From Deltaproteobacteria bacterium (GTDB lineage Bacteria; Myxococcota_A; Polyangia; Polyangiales; Ga0077539): a stretch of DNA of 35,936 bases. The DNA lies in NCBI GenBank assembly GCA_030694465.1, contig JAUXYJ010000049.1:1-35936 (forward strand). Reading direction: 5' to 3'. How positions within the stretch are numbered: position 1 is the stretch's first letter; each line of letters starts with the position of its first letter. Made by a program: the position numbers and the translations under genes. This document shows positions 33,457 to 35,936 of the stretch, piece after piece. Under the pieces are notes generated by a model, which was not told where the DNA came from, searched no databases, and saw nothing but the letters and a program-made list of their open reading frames with translations.

Positions 33457-34089
33457 TCACCACGCCACCCCCACCCAGCCCTTCGCAGCCCACAGCACCC
33501 CAAACGCGCCCGGCCCAGGGTCGCCGGGCCCTCGGTCCTCGGTGAAATTCGCGTGCGCGAAGAGCCCCTGTAGCCCCGTGTACTGCCCTGCCCTCACCGC
33601 GCCCAACACACGCAGCTGCGCTGCCCCGTCGCGCCAAGGAAGCACCCGCGGAATCCCAAACACGCGCGCCAAGACCTCGATCAGCTCGACGGCACTGCGC
33701 AGCTGATCCGCGTAAAGCGCGCCGTCTTGTCCCTGCGCCATCTCGATGCCCACAGACCACGGATTGACCGCGCCCGCGTGCCAGGAGAACCAATGTGCTG
33801 GGTCTGATTGCTGATAGATCGTGCCGTCCCGATCCACTGTGAAATCCCAGCTCTTGTCCACCGCACGCGAGTTTGCGGCGACGTAGCCAAAGCCGATCGT
33901 GGGGCCGCTTCCCGCGACGAGCTCGCCGAGGCGGCCCCAGGTCGTGTGCAGCACGATCGCGCGCACCCGCTCTCGACGCTGGCCACGGTTGCCCGCGAGC
34001 TCGTGGACGCGCGGGTCATCGAGCCAGGTCACCACGCGCGCCCAGGGGACCCCGTAGCGGCGTCCCGCGACGAGGATGCCTCGACTCAT
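33457..34089 (-). CDS. N-acetylmuramoyl-L-alanine amidase (Amidase_2 type)
   Basis: From ATG 34089 the product is 210 residues. It has zinc-ligand candidates His48 (AIVLHTTWG), His179 (LFAHANF) and Asp190 in GPGDPGPG, plus the core WDFTVDRDGTIYQQ and the substrate loop HWFSWHAGAVNPWSVGIEM. The enzyme class cleaves the amide between N-acetylmuramate and L-Ala and is common as a phage endolysin. No signal peptide is present, as expected for a holin-dependent endolysin. The start overlaps the stop of the upstream gene (ATGA). It is the last gene of the leftward phage-like operon. Confidence 0.87.
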   Translation of the reverse strand: MSRGILVAGRRYGVPWARVVTWLDDPRVHELAGNRGQRRERVRAIVLHTTWGRLGELVAGSGPTIGFGYVAANSRAVDKSWDFTVDRDGTIYQQSDPAHWFSWHAGAVNPWSVGIEMAQGQDGALYADQLRSAVELIEVLARVFGIPRVLPWRDGAAQLRVLGAVRAGQYTGLQGLFAHANFTEDRGPGDPGPGAFGVLWAAKGWVGVAW

Positions 34090-35015
34090 GCCACGCCCAG
34101 CGCGCGCGCCGTACGCGGGCCCCAAATGCCATCCGCGACCAGGCCCGCCGAAGACTGAAACTCTCGAAGCCCCTCGGGATGCCAAAACCCGCGACGATGA
34201 AGCTCACAGAGCGCGAGAAACGCTGTTTTGCCCTCGCGATCCATGCGTGAGGGAGCGGCCCAGAGCGCCGCGCATTCGTGGGTGATTGCGCTCGAAATTG
34301 TGTCCCGCGCAGAGACGTGGTGAAGCTGGTAGTACGGCCTCCATGCGACGCCTTCGCGCAGCGCTGTGCTGGGATCATCGGCGACGATCCAGCCCGCTCT
34401 GATCGCAGATCGCCACGAGCTCAGCGCGCGCGTCTCTCGCGCGGGGAGCGCTCCGCGATGGGCCATGAGGCCATCACCAGGAGCGGCGTAAACCTGTGGA
34501 AATGACGCGACAATCGGTGAGCTGGCGTTGAGCCAATCACTCCAGTTGTACGTGCTGTGAAACGTCGGGTGATCGTACGCCGTGTGCCACTGTTGCAACG
34601 AGGGAAACCGCGCCGCGACCTCTGCAAGTGCGGCGCGAACGAGCTCGCGCAACAACGTCGCCTCGAGGCTGTTAGGTGGTCGCTTCCATGCGGCTTCTGC
34701 GTTCCATTTGACTGCAAATGCGCCCGCCGATTGCGCGCGGTCAGCGAGCCGGACAAAGAGCCGCACGCCCTCACTGACAGTGAGGCGACGCTTGGTGACG
34801 TCGCGTGCGATGCCGTCGATTCCAAAGCCGCACACGAGCTTAGAGTCAGGGAGCGCGCGCTTGATCGAGTCTGCCACTGACCGCGGAGACCAGGTGTGAA
34901 GCTGTACCGTTCGCGGCTTCGCTTGCAACAATAAATCACGTGCAGAAAGCCACGCCGATTCGATGCCATCGCCGTGCCACAGCGTCACGATGGGGCCATT
35001 CGCTTCAGGGAGCAT
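34086..35015 (-). CDS. Hydrolase-like protein with C-terminal peptidoglycan-binding domain
   Basis: The 309-residue protein ends in LREFQSSAGLVADGIWGPRTARAL, a PGB_1-type motif with the DGIWGPRT signature. Its N-terminal ~230 residues have a TIM-barrel-like alternation (IVTLWHGDGIESAWLS, KLVCGFGIDGIARD, AFAVKWNAEAAW, FHSTYNWSDWLNASSPIVASF) recalling glycoside-hydrolase-like domains of phage lysins, but no active-site pair can be assigned. The stop overlaps the amidase start. It is probably a second wall-directed protein of the same module. Confidence 0.72.
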   Translation of the reverse strand: MLPEANGPIVTLWHGDGIESAWLSARDLLLQAKPRTVQLHTWSPRSVADSIKRALPDSKLVCGFGIDGIARDVTKRRLTVSEGVRLFVRLADRAQSAGAFAVKWNAEAAWKRPPNSLEATLLRELVRAALAEVAARFPSLQQWHTAYDHPTFHSTYNWSDWLNASSPIVASFPQVYAAPGDGLMAHRGALPARETRALSSWRSAIRAGWIVADDPSTALREGVAWRPYYQLHHVSARDTISSAITHECAALWAAPSRMDREGKTAFLALCELHRRGFWHPEGLREFQSSAGLVADGIWGPRTARALGVA

Positions 35016-35226
35016 CGATCACCTCCACCCAATCGGTTGCGAGTAGATCGGATTGCGAGCAGACCCACGGGACCATGAGCGAGCCCGCGGTGCGCATCTC
35101 GACGTACTCCGCACGATCACGCTCGGTCGGATCGACCAAGCGTAACCACATGTTTTTTCCGTTCCAACCGCACCGCGCGACTCGGCCGCCACGTCGAAGC
35201 GTGGTGATTGCCTCGCCAATGTTCAT
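35005..35226 (-). CDS. DUF2829 protein, Tad2-type anti-Thoeris homologue
   Basis: The 73-residue protein has the whole compact DUF2829 layout: MNIGEAITTLRRGGRVARCGWNGK at the start, then MWLRLVDP, YVEMRTAGSLMVPWVCSQSDLLATDWVEV to the end. DUF2829 is the family of Tad2, a phage protein that sequesters the gcADPR signal of Thoeris defence in a tetramer. The GWNGK and VPW-x2-SQSDLLA-x-DW motifs are intact. It sits inside a phage-like operon between a KGG/HTH gene (ATGA overlap) and a wall hydrolase gene (11-bp overlap). Ligand binding is not proven by sequence. Confidence 0.83.
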   Translation of the reverse strand: MNIGEAITTLRRGGRVARCGWNGKNMWLRLVDPTERDRAEYVEMRTAGSLMVPWVCSQSDLLATDWVEVIDAP

Positions 35227-35585
35227 CGCTCGTCCTCCCGCTCGATGCCATCGAGGGCGACCATGAGCGCGCTTGCGGTGCGCTTGGTGATGCGTCGGCC
35301 CGCGAGCGCATCGCGCAGCGTTGAGTGAGAGATCCCTGCAGCGCGCGAGAGCGCAGCGATGCTCATGGACTGAAGCGCGGTCCCTACACGTCGACCCAGG
35401 GACGAGTCTGCGAGTGTGCCGGCAAGGTCCCAGCGACTTGCGGCGAGGGCGCGCGCGTTGTCGCGAGTGATTGCATACGACGCACCGCGATCTCTGCGAG
35501 CTCGCCCACCGCTTGATGCGATCGCGCTTCTACGGTGTGGGTCGAGCGCTGCGAAGCCGCGCCGTTTGGGTTGCGGTTCAATCAT
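35223..35585 (-). CDS. KGG-motif protein with XRE-like helix-turn-helix
   Basis: The 120-residue protein begins with a stress-type KGG module (KRRGFAALDPHRRSAIASSGGRARR, residues 7-31). A linker with a second weak copy follows (RDNARALAASRW). A helix-turn-helix lies at ~73-112 (IAALSRAAGISHSTLRDALAGRRI). It heads the leftward operon; its stop overlaps the DUF2829 start. It is divergent from the serine recombinase across 118 bp that include a perfect inverted repeat, which it may bind. The fusion of KGG and HTH parts is unusual to me. Confidence 0.68.
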   Translation of the reverse strand: MIEPQPKRRGFAALDPHRRSAIASSGGRARRDRGASYAITRDNARALAASRWDLAGTLADSSLGRRVGTALQSMSIAALSRAAGISHSTLRDALAGRRITKRTASALMVALDGIEREDER

Positions 35586-35660
35586 CCAACGAGCATGACC
35601 CCGCGCTGCTCGCTCAGTGGTACGCGCGCTGCTTTCGTCTCTGATTTAGCTCGCTTTTCT

Positions 35661-35686
35661 GTACACACACCATCTCGTGTGTGTAC
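35661..35686. promoter_or_regulatory. Perfect 10-bp inverted repeat, candidate operator
   Basis: GTACACACAC (35661-35670) and GTGTGTGTAC (35677-35686) are separated by CATCTC. It lies in the divergent gap between the KGG/HTH gene and the serine recombinase, 17 bp before the latter's start. The half site shares the TGTACACA core seen around the tRNA-Ser fragment. Confidence 0.65.
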
Positions 35687-35703
35687 TTGCGGAGGCTCTC
35701 GCG

Positions 35704-35936
35704 GTGCGTCAAACAGAGCTCATGGCTCGACGCATTCGACAAGGCATTGCAGACCGCGCGATTGGCTACATCCGAGCCTCGACCGAGCGCCAGCAGCTCG
35801 GCCCCGAGGCGCAGCGCGCCGAGCTCGCGCAGTGGGCACGCGCGCACAACGTCACGCTCCTCGAGGTGCACGAGGACTCACTCAGCGGAGGAACCGAGCT
35901 CGAGGCGCGCCCCGGTTTGCTCGCCGCCCTCGCGGC
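35704..35936 (+). CDS. Serine recombinase, N-terminal part (runs off right edge)
   Basis: The frame opens at GTG 35704, placed 8 bp after GGAGG; ATG 35722 is an alternative with a poorer site. The visible ~77 residues contain AIGYIRASTERQQLGPEAQRAEL with the catalytic Ser in YIRAS, then LLEVHEDSLSGGTELEARPGL, the resolvase/invertase N-terminal domain. It breaks and rejoins DNA through a phosphoserine. Whether it is a resolvase or a large serine integrase depends on the missing C-terminal part. It may mobilise this island or a nested element. Confidence 0.85.
   Translation, partial: MRQTELMARRIRQGIADRAIGYIRASTERQQLGPEAQRAELAQWARAHNVTLLEVHEDSLSGGTELEARPGLLAALA

Larger units (their letters stand above)
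29743..35936. mobile_element. Genomic island at tRNA-Ser, left part (runs off right edge)
   Basis: A 3' fragment of tRNA-Ser marks the boundary. Because the fragment is on the minus strand with its 3' end to the left, the inserted DNA lies to the right, with the intact tRNA-Ser expected beyond the window. The cargo is a type II R-M cassette, phage-like lysis enzymes, a DUF2829/Tad2 homologue and a serine recombinase. The direction of insertion follows the usual rule for tRNA-targeted elements and is an inference. Confidence 0.65.

Noticed and set aside
1..35936. CRISPR array or transposase-type insertion sequence
   Set aside because: No regularly spaced short repeats and no transposase gene with terminal inverted repeats were seen; the only long repeat pair flanks the R-M cassette.

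Overview
The window looks like chromosome from a high-GC Gram-negative bacterium, most likely a Myxococcota (Polyangia-type) lineage. Supporting this are strongly GC-biased codon use, several lineage-type lipoproteins with Asp/Ala/Thr-rich linkers, an outer-membrane beta-barrel candidate, a Cys-rich lipoprotein and an integrase/attachment-site overlap resembling that of Myxococcus phage Mx8. The taxonomic call is an inference.\n\nThere are three regions. (1) Positions 1 to about 3855 are the end of an integrated element lodged in the 3' half of a tRNA-Lys(TTT) gene. It carries a translationally coupled leftward operon (XRE regulator, RNase H1, truncated hypothetical), a divergent XRE regulator followed by an ImmA/IrrE-type metallopeptidase, a small Cys protein, an HTH (excisionase-like) gene and a tyrosine integrase. 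The 3' end of the integrase is encoded inside the tRNA gene on the opposite strand.\n\n(2) Positions 3856-29742 are ordinary core chromosome. In order: L,D-transpeptidase lipoprotein; monothiol glutaredoxin; a coupled trio of glutamine-dependent NAD synthetase, Cys/Met-metabolism PLP enzyme and UPF1-like helicase; guaA with a small lipoprotein; transaldolase; SurA/PpiC-like exported protein; Cys-rich lipoprotein; two coupled unknown genes; amidohydrolase; large membrane protein; TerB-like protein; carotenoid oxygenase; a PHP-domain lipoprotein coupled to an outer-membrane barrel candidate; a zinc-finger-like unknown; and a PAS-GGDEF protein.\n\n(3) Positions 29743 to the end are a second island. 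It begins with a 59-nt 3' fragment of a tRNA-Ser(TGA) gene, the expected scar of integration into a tRNA 3' end, and runs off the window to the right. Inside it is a type II restriction-modification cassette: a ribbon-helix-helix regulator, an N6-adenine methyltransferase and a XamI-family endonuclease. The cassette is bracketed by two roughly 170-bp direct repeats and has less GC-rich codons than its surroundings. Next comes a leftward phage-like operon: a KGG/HTH protein, a DUF2829 protein (the Tad2 anti-Thoeris family), a hydrolase-like protein with a peptidoglycan-binding tail, and an N-acetylmuramoyl-L-alanine amidase. A serine recombinase runs off the right edge behind a perfect 10-bp inverted repeat. 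The island thus combines a defence module (R-M) and a probable anti-defence module. The strongest findings are the Tad2 homologue, the repeat-bracketed XamI cassette, and the integrase gene whose C-terminus is encoded by the tRNA attachment site.
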